Origin: Oscillospiraceae bacterium
GTDB taxonomy: Bacteria; Bacillota; Clostridia; UBA1381
Direction: 5' to 3'
NCBI GenBank assembly: GCA_022509025.1
Contig: JAFLUB010000022.1
Coordinates: forward strand, 1-45,355
DNA length: 45,355 nt
This document shows, piece after piece, positions 1 to 9,122 of this stretch. The position numbers and the translations under genes are program-made. The stretch's first letter is position 1. Each line of letters opens with the position of its first letter. The notes under the pieces were generated by a model. The model did no database searches, was not told the DNA's origin, and saw only the letters and a program-made list of their open reading frames with translations.

Positions 1-421
<421 letters not shown>

Positions 422-502
422 ATGGTTATATACTTATCCGAAGATATTTATATACTCGATTGTTTGTTAGCTCTTAAACTAACTCTGACATGTTCGTAAT
501 TT
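422..502. other. Mature 16S flank
   Basis: The 80 bp between promoter P2 and the 16S 5' end hold a GTTAG/CTAAC hairpin (466-483) that may pair with the 3' flank as an RNase III site; nothing else is recognisable. Confidence 0.4.
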
Positions 503-532
503 ATTATCCGTTTACTGTCATAAAAAACTCAA
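503..532 (-). promoter_or_regulatory. Candidate rRNA promoter P2
   Basis: On the minus strand there is TTGAGT (527-532), an 18-nt spacer and GATAAT (503-508), about 80 nt before the 16S 5' end. It is weaker than the promoter at 760-788. The pair would resemble the tandem promoters usual for rRNA operons; this is inference. A GTTAG/CTAAC hairpin (466-483) lies between it and the 16S gene. Confidence 0.4.
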
Positions 533-569
533 TTTCTTTGACTTGGTTGTTTGCTATCTTATCACGGAC

Positions 570-710
570 TTCTTCGGGCTATCGCCCGGCATATACTCAC
601 CTTTGTGCCTCCTTGTTGCGGCAGCTTCACTGCCTTGTCACTCCGCTTCGCTTCATGACGTCACACCGGCACGCTCGTATATGCGTCCGCGTTTGCATAG
701 CAAACGCTCT
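570..710 (-). repeat. Family II structured element, copy A (in rRNA leader)
   Basis: On the minus strand a core of about 55 nt (roughly 635-682 plus 606-619) is almost identical to 43998-44075. Three hairpins flank or interrupt it: CGGGC/GCCCG (575-588), GGCAG/CTGCC (620-634) and GCGTTTGC/GCAAACGC (689-707). Copy B has hairpins at the same three places with different sequence but intact pairing. The element lies inside the 16S leader, between promoters P1 and P2. Confidence 0.75.
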
Positions 711-759
711 CGCACTATTTATCTTTCAATGTACATACTGTCCTTGCGACAGCTTACTT

Positions 760-788
760 ATATTAACACATCATTTTACCTTTGTCAA
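760..788 (-). promoter_or_regulatory. rRNA promoter P1
   Basis: On the minus strand a perfect TTGACA (783-788), 17-nt spacer and TAATAT (760-765) point toward the 16S gene. Transcription from about 753 would give a leader of about 330 nt that contains the family II element. An AT-only stem with T tracts at about 790-825 separates this promoter from the small gene at 834-938 and could be its weak terminator. Confidence 0.75.
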
Positions 789-833
789 GCACTTTTTTCA
801 ACTTTTTTAAAATTTTTTTTAAAAGTTCAATTA

Positions 834-938
834 TTAACTTAATCCCATAAACATTGACACTATTCCTATACAAATCGGAACAAACATTGCTATTGCTATA
901 ACAATACAAATAATTCTCATTGTCTTCTTGCTAAACAT
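834..938 (-). CDS. 34-residue single-span membrane peptide
   Basis: A short reading frame of 35 codons, starting with ATG at 938 after a good Shine-Dalgarno site (GGGGAG, 8-nt spacing) that sits at the very end of the upstream SLH gene. The product begins MFSKKTMR and continues as one hydrophobic stretch of about 22 residues ending GLS. A positively charged N-terminus before a single span predicts a small inner-membrane protein with its N-terminus inside. The start is 4 nt beyond the stop of the SLH gene at 942, so it is probably the last gene of that operon. It has the size and shape of small Firmicute membrane-protein families such as DUF4044, but I do not recognise the family with confidence. 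Confidence 0.6.
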   Translation of the reverse strand: MFSKKTMRIICIVIAIAMFVPICIGIVSMFMGLS

Positions 939-941
939 TAT

Positions 942-1619
942 TTACACTCCCCGTTTTTTTAATAGATTATTTATAATCGACGCTGCCTGTGCTCTTGTTG
1001 CAGTTTCTTGCGGAGCGAAGTTTCCGTCCTTCATACCGAAAATCAATTCATTCGTATATGCATACTTTACGCCGTCAATCGCCCATAGCGATATAGTACT
1101 CACATCAGCAAAAGGCATATCTATAGGTGTTTCAAGCTTTTGCAAATCTCCTTCTCTGAGACTGTACTGATACACCGACTGAGTAATATATGCCATTTCT
1201 TCACGCTTTATCGGTGTGTTTCCGTTAAACTCTCCGCCGAAAATAACCTTGTTATCCTCAATCTCAGCCGAATATCCGCTTATCATTCCCTCGGGAATAA
1301 GTCCCTTATCCAAAGCACTTTGAACGTACGGCGCAAACCAATCGTTTGCGCGCACATCAAGACATTCGCCATTTCTATATGTAGCTTCTTCAATTTCCGC
1401 CGCGCCGAGCGCCATACGTAGAAACTCTGCGCGCGTAACAATACCATCCGGATTGAAAGCGGTCTCCGAAACTCCGCTTACAACACCGGCGTTCGCAAGA
1501 GTGTTTATTATATGCTCCGCCCAGTGCCCGCGTATATCGGCAAAGTTGGCCGCATACGCTGCGGGCGCTGTAACCGCCACTGTTAAAACAATGGCGGTTA
1601 CTGTCCTTTTTATGTTCAT
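942..1619 (-). CDS. SLH-domain surface protein
   Basis: A 225-residue exported protein made almost entirely of S-layer-homology repeats. Residues 1-23 form a signal peptide with a likely cut after AYA. SLH1 (about 24-70) has the typical FADIRGHWAEHII start and an FNPDG-TRAEF end. The second repeat (about 88-150) is degenerate and ends ITREEM-like (KREEMAYI). SLH3 (about 167-222) ends TRAQAASII. SLH modules bind pyruvylated secondary cell-wall polymers, so this protein should sit on the cell wall; no enzymatic domain is present. It follows the esterase-SLH gene by 15 bp with its own AAAGGAG site, implying one operon. It may be a wall-anchoring partner for, or a duplicate of, the SLH part of its neighbour. 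Confidence 0.88.
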   Translation of the reverse strand: MNIKRTVTAIVLTVAVTAPAAYAANFADIRGHWAEHIINTLANAGVVSGVSETAFNPDGIVTRAEFLRMALGAAEIEEATYRNGECLDVRANDWFAPYVQSALDKGLIPEGMISGYSAEIEDNKVIFGGEFNGNTPIKREEMAYITQSVYQYSLREGDLQKLETPIDMPFADVSTISLWAIDGVKYAYTNELIFGMKDGNFAPQETATRAQAASIINNLLKKRGV

Positions 1620-1634
1620 ATGTTATGTACTCCT

Positions 1635-3434
1635 TTACTTAATCGCAGCCAATTTATTAACAATTACAGATGCTTGTGCACGTGTAAGAGTGGCATCAGG
1701 CGCAAAGGTACCGTCACCCATGCCGTTTATAACTCCATAGCTGTAAGCCACTTCTACTGCGTTCAGATAATCGTCTCTTATATCATCTCTGTCACTGAAA
1801 TAGTCACCCTCATCTTGATTCACAGGGGAAAGCTCGACATCAGAATTTTTAGCAACGTATGACATACAATTTACTGCAACCGCCGCCATTTCTTCACGTG
1901 TTATGGGAGCTTTACCGTTGAACTGTATTCCTTTTACCAAATCCTCAGGCTCGTACTGCCACGCCTCTGCCGTTACGGCTTCTTTATCTTCCGTCGCCTC
2001 GGTAATTACAACTTCACCGAGCTTAGCTTCCTTTAAGCCCTCAAGCATAGCGTCCGGAATAAGTCCCTTGTCAAGCGCGCCCTGCAGATAATAGCAGTAC
2101 CAATCCTCCGGCGTCACATCTGTAATCCATGCGTCGCTCGCGGAAGGCAGTCCTGATTTTTCAAGCCATCTGTATGCATGACCAGGAATTTCGCAAGCGT
2201 CCATAGCCATTTTCAGGAACTCCGCACGCGTTACAGTACCATCGGGATTAAACTTACCGCCGCCAACACCGTTTACTATACCCTCAGCTGCAAGCGACTT
2301 AATTACATTTTCTGCCCAGTGACCGGAAATATCATTAAATACTTCATCGCCCTTCAGATACTTAGCTAATTCAGGTACGCTCTCCGGTATAGCCTCAGCG
2401 ACCATCTTCGCAACAAGCGTTGCGTTCTTCGGCTTCATATGTGTTGTATCATTAGTTCCTACGGGATATGCCTTACTCTCAAGCGGTTCGCATACGAAGT
2501 AACCCGAGATTACCTCGTCCTTATCCATACTGTTCCACATATCTGTCACAGTTCTGTTTATGTCGATAAACGCGCAGCCTGTTTCTTTTGCAATTTCACG
2601 CGTCGGGTCCGCATAATCCTGGCGGGACTCCATGAAACAATTATTTTCCTCATCCCACCAGCCTGCGGCAGAAGCAGTCATAAGCACAGGTATACCGCCG
2701 CGCTTTTCTACCTCGCCCATGTACTTTTCGGTTATAAGCGTTGTGTAATCCTCAACACTTATATAACGCTCAGCCTTATTCACATCTCCGTCGTTTATTC
2801 CGAACTGAATAAACACATAGTCGCCGGGGTGCATTTCGGTGAGTATTCTGTCAAGTCTGCCGTCGTTATTATAGCTCTTTGAGCTTCTTCCAGCCATTGA
2901 GCGGTTTTCTATAACCACATCATCAGTGAAGTAATTGCCGAACATCTGACCCCAGCCCGTCTGCGGATACGCAGTCGCGTAGTTATATGTCTGAGCTGTG
3001 GAATCGCCCGCTATATATATAGTAGTTTTTTCGCCTTTTTCTTCTCGATCAGGTAACTGCTTAACCTCGATTTCCGTTACGTTCGGGTTTTCTCCCAACA
3101 CCTGCACCGTGATTTTACCGTCCTTCGGCACAACAGGCTGCTCATTATCCTGAGTCTGACCTGCCTCAAGCGTGTACACTCTGACGCGTTCACCGCCGTT
3201 TATGTAAACATTAGCGTTTGTTTCTTTCTTACCGCCAGTCTTTACCGTTACGGTATAGTCGCCGTCCGGCACTTCAATTTCCTTTACTACGCCGTCAGTT
3301 TTATCCGCTTTCACCTTTGTCATATCAAACTTTTCATAAAACAGCTCCGATTCATCAGCACGTACAACCGATACTGCTGATACCGATACCATTGACAGAG
3401 TAAGCGCCATAGATATTATCTTCTTAAAATTCAT
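1635..3434 (-). CDS. Rhamnogalacturonan-acetylesterase-like SGNH esterase with C-terminal SLH repeats
   Basis: A 599-residue exported esterase. Residues 1-26 are a signal peptide (cut near VRA). Residues about 30-130 look like a beta-sandwich, possibly carbohydrate-binding. Residues about 136-350 are an SGNH hydrolase of the CE12/RhgT type: GDS with Ser145, AGRSS around Gly182, GIND with Asn214, and DTTH with Asp329 and His332 as the rest of the triad. Three SLH repeats (about 366-410, 440-520, 545-597) would tether it to the cell wall. CE12 enzymes remove acetyl groups from rhamnogalacturonan I, so a role in pectin breakdown is likely, though the substrate is inferred from family. The start follows a GGAGG site. 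A GCCGC-GGT-GCGGC hairpin sits just upstream of that site. Confidence 0.87.
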   Translation of the reverse strand: MNFKKIISMALTLSMVSVSAVSVVRADESELFYEKFDMTKVKADKTDGVVKEIEVPDGDYTVTVKTGGKKETNANVYINGGERVRVYTLEAGQTQDNEQPVVPKDGKITVQVLGENPNVTEIEVKQLPDREEKGEKTTIYIAGDSTAQTYNYATAYPQTGWGQMFGNYFTDDVVIENRSMAGRSSKSYNNDGRLDRILTEMHPGDYVFIQFGINDGDVNKAERYISVEDYTTLITEKYMGEVEKRGGIPVLMTASAAGWWDEENNCFMESRQDYADPTREIAKETGCAFIDINRTVTDMWNSMDKDEVISGYFVCEPLESKAYPVGTNDTTHMKPKNATLVAKMVAEAIPESVPELAKYLKGDEVFNDISGHWAENVIKSLAAEGIVNGVGGGKFNPDGTVTRAEFLKMAMDACEIPGHAYRWLEKSGLPSASDAWITDVTPEDWYCYYLQGALDKGLIPDAMLEGLKEAKLGEVVITEATEDKEAVTAEAWQYEPEDLVKGIQFNGKAPITREEMAAVAVNCMSYVAKNSDVELSPVNQDEGDYFSDRDDIRDDYLNAVEVAYSYGVINGMGDGTFAPDATLTRAQASVIVNKLAAIK

Positions 3435-3514
3435 CCTAATCCTCCATTCTGCCGCACCGCGGCGACATAAATTATTTCTCTCGTTAATTATCTATTATTT
3501 TATTATATAATACA

Positions 3515-3547
3515 AAGCGCAAAAATTCAACATAAATTTTTGCGCTT
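3515..3547 (-). terminator. Terminator after the cobalamin genes
   Basis: A perfect 13-bp stem (AAGCGCAAAAATT / AATTTTTGCGCTT) with a 7-nt loop lies between cobO and the esterase gene. It is followed on the minus strand by an AT-rich tract that leads into the esterase promoter region. Confidence 0.75.
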
Positions 3548-3589
3548 AATTCAGATCGTATATAATAGCGTTGCGGATTTATACCTCAA

Positions 3590-4093
3590 TCAAAACTCAA
3601 TTCCCTCTCTCGCCTGTATCCCCCTGTCATACGGGTGCTCAATTTTCTTCATCTCAGTAATATAATCGGCACGATCCGTAAACCACTCCTGCGGCTCGTG
3701 TCCCGTGAGCACAAGCTCGCCGGTGTAATTGTCCACAATATCGTGTAGCAGGTTTTTATCCAAAAGTCCATAATTGTACGCCGAAAATGCCTCGTCCAAT
3801 ACAACCATATCAAAATCGGACATATTCTGCTCAATATATTTTAAATTCGCATTGTGAGACTGTATTATTTCTTCTTTGTCGGCCTCTGTCATAGAGCGGA
3901 AAAAGCCGTAACCCCTGTCGCAGCGAACGACCTTTATATTCTCTTCGGCGGCAAGCATTTTCAGTTCACCCGTGTATGAACCCTTCATGAACTGTACAAA
4001 CAATACTTTTTTTCCATATCCCGCCATTCTGACAGCAAGACCAATTGCCGCCGTTGTTTTCCCCTTGCCGTCACCGCAATAAATATGTATCAC
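3590..4093 (-). CDS. cobO: Cob(I)yrinic acid a,c-diamide adenosyltransferase
   Basis: A corrinoid adenosyltransferase of the CobO/BtuR/CobA family, which attaches the 5'-deoxyadenosyl group to cob(I)alamin-type corrinoids in the cytosol. The P-loop GDGKGKTTAA is near the N-terminus; FVQFMKG, VVLDEAF and ELVLTGHEP are further family motifs. I chose the GTG at 4093, because GGGG lies 9 nt upstream and the protein then begins (M)IHIYCGDGKGK, as is usual for the family (167 residues). A TTG at 4117 would add eight residues and has a weaker site. The gene is the last of cobS-cbiB-cobO. No cobalamin riboswitch is visible upstream of this set. Confidence 0.9.
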   Translation of the reverse strand: MIHIYCGDGKGKTTAAIGLAVRMAGYGKKVLFVQFMKGSYTGELKMLAAEENIKVVRCDRGYGFFRSMTEADKEEIIQSHNANLKYIEQNMSDFDMVVLDEAFSAYNYGLLDKNLLHDIVDNYTGELVLTGHEPQEWFTDRADYITEMKKIEHPYDRGIQAREGIEF

Positions 4094-4123
4094 TGTAAAT
4101 ATCCCCGCTATATTCAAATTTCT

Positions 4124-5095
4124 TCATATCAGATACCCCACTGTAAATTTCAGTGCTATCAATATCACAATAGTAAATACCGCCGTCAAATACATAATAC
4201 GCGACGTCTGTTTTATATTATCGTACGTCACATTACTTATAGCATCACCTATCATCGGTTTTTCATAGAGTTCTCCGAAATAATATGCATCGCCGGCAAG
4301 TTGTATACGAAGCGCTCCCGCTATAACAGATTCCGCCCGGGCGCTGTTCGGACCGGCATATTTTTTAGAATCACGTTTATAAATATACGACGCGTTTTTA
4401 CCGTTAAAACCGAGAATGTACGACGATATAATCATCAGGCGCGCCGCTATCCTCGACGGAATAAAATTTGCAATATCGTCGAGCTTTACCGCAACCTTGC
4501 CGAAATACAAATATTTCTCATTTTTACAACCCACAATAGAACCCATCGTATTTATCGCTCTATACACGCAGCCCAATACCGCTCCGCCTATCGCCATATA
4601 TATAATCGGCGCGACAACTCCGTCACACGTGTTTTTCGCTATGGTTTCAACGGTTGCCTTTGTAATTCCAGTATCGTCAAGGCTGTCCGTGTCACGTCTG
4701 ACAATCATGGATACTTCCTTGCGTGCCCTGTTAACATCCTGGTTAAGAAGTGAAGAATAGATTTTAGAGCCTTTTTTGCCGAGTGAGCGTGTTGAAAGCA
4801 TAAAATAACAGATTATGGACTCCGCCGCGACAGCGGCAAATATATTCCAGTTATACAAATAAAACAAAATTGCAAATGGTATACCGCCGCTCAAGGCTAT
4901 GACGATTAAAACCATTAACGTACCGCCGATGACTTCGCCTGCCTTCCCTTTCGGAAAAATCCGTCTTATTATCTTTTCAAGCAAGGAAATCAATCCGCCC
5001 ATCAGCCGTATCGGATGCAGAAAAATGTTCGGATTACCGAATATAATATCAAGTAAAAAACCTATTCCAAGTGCAATCGCTTGCGCTATAACCAT
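4124..5095 (-). CDS. cbiB: Adenosylcobinamide-phosphate synthase
   Basis: A 323-residue polytopic membrane protein of the CbiB/CobD family, which joins adenosylcobyric acid to the aminopropanol (phosphate) arm. Typical stretches are the N-terminal GFLLDIIFGNP followed by HPIRLMGG, LSTRSLG, DTDSLDDTGI, ETIAKNTCDGVVAPI and the C-terminal GAPNSARAES-like segment (here GPNSARAESVIAGAL). The start follows GGAGA. It lies between cobS (62 bp upstream) and cobO (about 30 bp downstream) in the same direction, consistent with a short operon for the late steps of adenosylcobalamin synthesis. cobU/cobP, cobT and the corrin-ring genes are not in the window. Confidence 0.93.
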   Translation of the reverse strand: MVIAQAIALGIGFLLDIIFGNPNIFLHPIRLMGGLISLLEKIIRRIFPKGKAGEVIGGTLMVLIVIALSGGIPFAILFYLYNWNIFAAVAAESIICYFMLSTRSLGKKGSKIYSSLLNQDVNRARKEVSMIVRRDTDSLDDTGITKATVETIAKNTCDGVVAPIIYMAIGGAVLGCVYRAINTMGSIVGCKNEKYLYFGKVAVKLDDIANFIPSRIAARLMIISSYILGFNGKNASYIYKRDSKKYAGPNSARAESVIAGALRIQLAGDAYYFGELYEKPMIGDAISNVTYDNIKQTSRIMYLTAVFTIVILIALKFTVGYLI

Positions 5096-5157
5096 TTTCT
5101 TTCTCCCTTCTGTATATTTATGTCATCCTTCAAATCCTCATAAGATTTGATTTTAAA

Positions 5158-5922
5158 TCACGCTAATCTACCTCCTATAACGATGACAATTACCGTGATA
5201 ATCTCACATAGCTGTATAAAGTAGCCGCAGGTGTCACTTGTTATACCACCTATTTTTTTTGCTACAAAGAATTTATAGTAAAGTAACAGTAATATGAGCA
5301 GCAAGAGCACAGTACCGCCGATAAACGGACTCAGAAATATCATCACAAGTCCGCAGCCCGCAAGCATCAGAATAGTCATGATAAGCGTTGCGACTCTATT
5401 CATAGCCGATGACATTTCATATAAAAGTCCGGTGTTTTTTGCTGTTCGCATAAGCGTAATTTCTATAGCGCACAGCGCTCTTGACATAACAAATCCAAGC
5501 GCAATCATTGCCGCCTCTCCGTAAATCGTGACTTCATTCAGGAAGCCGAAATAAATCATATAATATATAACAGCGCTCATAACGCCAAATGTACCAATAT
5601 GCGGGTCACTCAGTATTTCAAGCCTCTTTTGTTTGCTCCCGCGTGAATGGAGCGCATCACTTGTGTTGATAAATCCGCTTGCATGTATGCCACCCGTCGC
5701 TAAAACAGGCAGAGCCGCCGCAACGGCGGCAAAGCAAGCGTTATTTATATTAAGTCTCAGACATACCGTAAACCATGCCATTATTAATCCGCCTATGACC
5801 GCTCCGACAAGCGGGAAAAAGCACATAATATATCTCATATTTTCCTTATTCCGGTATATACGCGGCATAGGAATTTTAGAATATATCGAAAATGCCAACC
5901 CGAAAGACTTCAATATCCGCAT
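5158..5922 (-). CDS. cobS: Adenosylcobinamide-GDP ribazoletransferase (unusual metal-site residues)
   Basis: A 254-residue polytopic membrane protein of the CobS family, which joins adenosylcobinamide-GDP to alpha-ribazole to complete the cobalamin lower loop. Features: SIYSKIPMP near the N-terminus, GGIH (77-80) and KRLEILSDPHIGTFG. I chose the ATG at 5922 after GGGAGG; a TTG at 5928 is possible. The usual HxDGxxDTxDA acidic motif reads HASGFINTSDA (80-90): two expected aspartates are Ser82 and Asn86, checked directly in the DNA. Synteny with cbiB and cobO supports the family call, but activity is uncertain because those aspartates are thought to bind Mg. Confidence 0.85.
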   Translation of the reverse strand: MRILKSFGLAFSIYSKIPMPRIYRNKENMRYIMCFFPLVGAVIGGLIMAWFTVCLRLNINNACFAAVAAALPVLATGGIHASGFINTSDALHSRGSKQKRLEILSDPHIGTFGVMSAVIYYMIYFGFLNEVTIYGEAAMIALGFVMSRALCAIEITLMRTAKNTGLLYEMSSAMNRVATLIMTILMLAGCGLVMIFLSPFIGGTVLLLLILLLLYYKFFVAKKIGGITSDTCGYFIQLCEIITVIVIVIGGRLA

Positions 5923-5972
5923 AATCAACCTCCCATTTTCTTCTCATCGATACTATGTTTTAATTTGAAACA

Positions 5973-5999
5973 GGGGCTATTGCTTAATGCAACAGCCCC
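5973..5999 (-). terminator. ileS terminator
   Basis: A GGGGCTRTTGC-type stem (GGGGCTGTTGC / GCAATAGCCCC on the minus strand), ending just after the ileS stop codon. The following bases are TGTTTC, so the U-run is short. Confidence 0.7.
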
Positions 6000-6005
6000 T
6001 CGGGA

Positions 6006-9000
6006 CTAATTTAACTTAGCCACGCCAAGCACTACCTTTTCACCGTTTATATTCCATTCCTTTGTGTTGCCCTGAGCCTTCACTGTGTCAATCTCATCAG
6101 CAAGCGTTTCGTCCTTGATTACAGCCTCATTCTTATTTATTATTGCCGCAATCTTTTCGTTGCCCTCCGCGCTCAGTTTAATGTGATCCATAACCTCAAA
6201 ATCAGAGTCTTTTCTCATAGTCTGGATTTTTGAGATTATTTCACGGACAAAGCCTTCCTCGATAAGCTCATCAGAAAGGTTAGTGTCAAGAACAACTGTG
6301 ATACCGTAGTCGCTGTTAGACTCAAATCCCTCTGTCTGAGCTGTTTCAATCAGAAGATCTTCTTCGTTCAAGGCTTCCTCGTTTCCGTCAACAGTAATCT
6401 TAAGAGTACCTGTTTCTTTCAGCTCAGCCATAGCCTTGGAACCGTCGATATTGGCAAGTATTTCTCTTACAGCGTTTATATTCTTTCCGAAGCGTCTGCC
6501 GAGAGTTTTAAGCTGAGGCTTGAAGCTGTATGACGTGAACGATGAAACATCGTCCGTAAACTCAACCTTCTTGACGTTTAATTCGTCCTCTATTATATCC
6601 ACGTAAAATTCGCTGAGCGTACCCGGTGCTTTTACATACATTGTGCCTATTGGCTGACGGTTCTTGATATTGGCGGTGTTACGGCACGCTCTGCCCAGCA
6701 CTACAATATCAAGCACTTCCTCCATATCCTTTTCAAGCTCCTTATCGATAAGCTTTTCGTCATATGTCGGGAAATCGCACAGATGGATACTTTCCGGAGC
6801 GTTTTTATCAATATTTCTGACAAGGTTCTGATAAATATCCTCAGTCATGAACGGAATCATCGGCGCAGCCGCCTTACACAGCGTTACAAGCGCTGTATAG
6901 AGCGTCATGTACGCGTTAATCTTATCCTGAGTCATTTCCTTACCCCAGAAACGCGCTCTTGAACGTCTTACATACCAGTTTGAAAGCTCGTCTACGAAGC
7001 TGTCCAGCGCACGCGCTGTTTCGGTGATTCTGTAATCGCTTAAGTTTTCGTCAACAGTCTTAACAAGCGTGTTAAGCTTTGACAGGAGCCACTTATCCAT
7101 TACGGCAAGCTTATCATATTCAAGAGTATATTTTGACGCGTCAAAATTATCAATATTAGCGTACAACACAAAGAACGCGTATGTGTTCCAGAGCGTACCC
7201 ATGAACTTACGCTGTCCCTCGGACACCGCTCCGTCATGGAAGCGGTTCGGCAGCCATGGGGCGCTGTTTGAATAGAAGTACCAGCGGATAGCGTCCGCGC
7301 CGTGCTTTTCGAGAGCCTCGAACGGGTCAACAGCGTTGCCCTTTGACTTTGACATCTTCTGACCGTTCTCGTCCTGAACGTGACCTAATACGATTACGTT
7401 CTTATACGGCGCTTTATTAAAGATAAGTGTTGATTCCGCAAGCAGCGAATAGAACCAGCCTCTTGTCTGGTCAACAGCCTCACTGATGAAATCAGCGGGG
7501 AAGTTTTCTTCGAATATTTCCTTGTTCTCAAACGGATAATGCCACTGTGCAAACGGCATCGCGCCCGAGTCGAACCAGCAGTCGATAACCTCGGGGACTC
7601 TGTGCATTTCCTTTCCGCACTCAGGACACTTAATTGTTACCGCGTCAATATACGGTCTGTGAAGCTCTATCTCTTCAGGACAGTTATCGGACATCTGCTT
7701 TAATTCCTCGATTGAGCCGATTGAATGTCTGTGACCGCACTTACACTCCCAGATATTAAGCGGAGTGCCCCAGTAACGGTTACGGCTTATACCCCAGTCC
7801 TGAACATTTTCAAGCCATGCGCCGAAACGTCCTTCACCGATAGTTTTCGGAATCCAGTTGATTGTCTTGTTATTCTTTATAAGGTCATCCTTAACGGCTG
7901 TCATCTTAATGAACCATGTGTCACGCGCGTAGTAAATAAGCGGAGTGTCGCATCTCCAGCAGAACGGATAGCTGTGCTCAAACTTCGGAGCGTTAAAGAG
8001 AAGCCCACGCTTATCAAGGTCAACGAATATCTCCTTGTCGGCATCCTTACAGAATGTGCCGGCCCACGGTGTTTCCTCTGTCATTTCGCCCTTGCCGTCA
8101 ACCAGCTGAACAAACGGCAAATCATACTTTCTTCCCACGTTCGCATCGTCCTCACCGAATGCCGGAGCGATATGAACGATACCTGTACCATCAGTAAGCG
8201 TTACGTAATTATCACATGTGATATACCAACACTTCTTATCGGGATTTACAAACGCGAACAGCGGCACATATTCCTTATGTTCAAGGTCTGTACCAACATA
8301 CTTTTCAAGCACTGTATACTCGCCCTCAATATTCGATTCAACAAGCGCTTCGGCTAAGATATATTTTTCGTCACCGACCTGAATTTTAACATATGTCTCA
8401 TTCGGGTTGACGCACAGCGCCACGTTTGACGGCAGAGTCCAGGGCGTGGTTGTCCATGCGAGGAAATACGTGTTTTCCTCACCCTTGACAGCGAATTTCG
8501 CCGTTGCGCTGCGCTCTTTTACGTCCTTATAGCCCTGCGCAACCTCGTGCGATGATAGCGGAGTGCCGCAGCGCGGACAATACGGAACGATTTTGTGACC
8601 CTTGTACAGAAGTCCCTTTTCCCATATTTGCTTCAAAGCCCACCATTCGGACTCGATGAAATCATTTTCGTATGTTACATAAGGGTCGTCCATATCAGCC
8701 CAGAAGCCGACTGTGCCTGAGAAGTCCTCCCACATGCCCTTATACTTCCATACGCTTTCCTTACATTCCTTTATGAACGGCTCAAGACCGTATTCCTCAA
8801 TCTGCTCCTTGCCGTCGAGACCAAGCTTTTTCTCCACTTCAAGCTCAACGGGAAGTCCGTGAGTATCCCATCCCGCCTTACGGAGTACCTTATAGCCCTT
8901 CATGGTACGGTAACGCGGAATCATATCCTTGATTACACGAGTCAGAACGTGACCGATATGCGGCTTGCCGTTAGCAGTCGGCGGACCGTCATAGAACGTG

Positions 9001-9122
9001 TAGACATCTCCGTCCTTGCGCTCGTCAATACTCTTTTCAAAAATTCCGTTGTCATTCCAGAATTTTACCGTCTTTTTCTCCCTTTCAACAAAATCCAGAT
9101 TTGGTGAAACCTTGTCGTACAT
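6006..9122 (-). CDS. ileS: Isoleucyl-tRNA synthetase, type 2
   Basis: A 1038-residue class I aminoacyl-tRNA synthetase that charges tRNA-Ile. The HIGH signature is HIGH at 55-58, KMSKS is at 589-593, and ISRNRYWGTPL (445-455) is the family sequence before the active site. The editing (CP1) domain spans roughly 180-400, with TTTPWTLPSN and DGTGIVHIAPAFGEDD. Cysteine pairs at CPRC (182-185), CKC (460-462) and CPEC (499-502) may bind zinc. The length and the long C-terminal region match the eukaryote-like type 2 enzymes, which are generally less sensitive to mupirocin; sensitivity here is untested. The gene has its own promoter and an Ile T-box leader, and the start follows AAAGGAGG. Confidence 0.97.
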   Translation of the reverse strand: MYDKVSPNLDFVEREKKTVKFWNDNGIFEKSIDERKDGDVYTFYDGPPTANGKPHIGHVLTRVIKDMIPRYRTMKGYKVLRKAGWDTHGLPVELEVEKKLGLDGKEQIEEYGLEPFIKECKESVWKYKGMWEDFSGTVGFWADMDDPYVTYENDFIESEWWALKQIWEKGLLYKGHKIVPYCPRCGTPLSSHEVAQGYKDVKERSATAKFAVKGEENTYFLAWTTTPWTLPSNVALCVNPNETYVKIQVGDEKYILAEALVESNIEGEYTVLEKYVGTDLEHKEYVPLFAFVNPDKKCWYITCDNYVTLTDGTGIVHIAPAFGEDDANVGRKYDLPFVQLVDGKGEMTEETPWAGTFCKDADKEIFVDLDKRGLLFNAPKFEHSYPFCWRCDTPLIYYARDTWFIKMTAVKDDLIKNNKTINWIPKTIGEGRFGAWLENVQDWGISRNRYWGTPLNIWECKCGHRHSIGSIEELKQMSDNCPEEIELHRPYIDAVTIKCPECGKEMHRVPEVIDCWFDSGAMPFAQWHYPFENKEIFEENFPADFISEAVDQTRGWFYSLLAESTLIFNKAPYKNVIVLGHVQDENGQKMSKSKGNAVDPFEALEKHGADAIRWYFYSNSAPWLPNRFHDGAVSEGQRKFMGTLWNTYAFFVLYANIDNFDASKYTLEYDKLAVMDKWLLSKLNTLVKTVDENLSDYRITETARALDSFVDELSNWYVRRSRARFWGKEMTQDKINAYMTLYTALVTLCKAAAPMIPFMTEDIYQNLVRNIDKNAPESIHLCDFPTYDEKLIDKELEKDMEEVLDIVVLGRACRNTANIKNRQPIGTMYVKAPGTLSEFYVDIIEDELNVKKVEFTDDVSSFTSYSFKPQLKTLGRRFGKNINAVREILANIDGSKAMAELKETGTLKITVDGNEEALNEEDLLIETAQTEGFESNSDYGITVVLDTNLSDELIEEGFVREIISKIQTMRKDSDFEVMDHIKLSAEGNEKIAAIINKNEAVIKDETLADEIDTVKAQGNTKEWNINGEKVVLGVAKLN

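Noticed and set aside
490..842. Two overlapping plus-strand open frames of about 100 codons in the rRNA leader
   Set aside because: They lie over the 16S leader and family II element on the opposite strand, lack ribosome-binding sites, and show no domain.
5096..5157. Cobalamin riboswitch for the cob genes
   Set aside because: The gaps before cobS (77 nt) and cbiB (62 nt) are too short and lack the B12-box.
7725..8357. Plus-strand frame of 210 codons
   Set aside because: Antisense shadow of ileS; no ribosome-binding site or family features.
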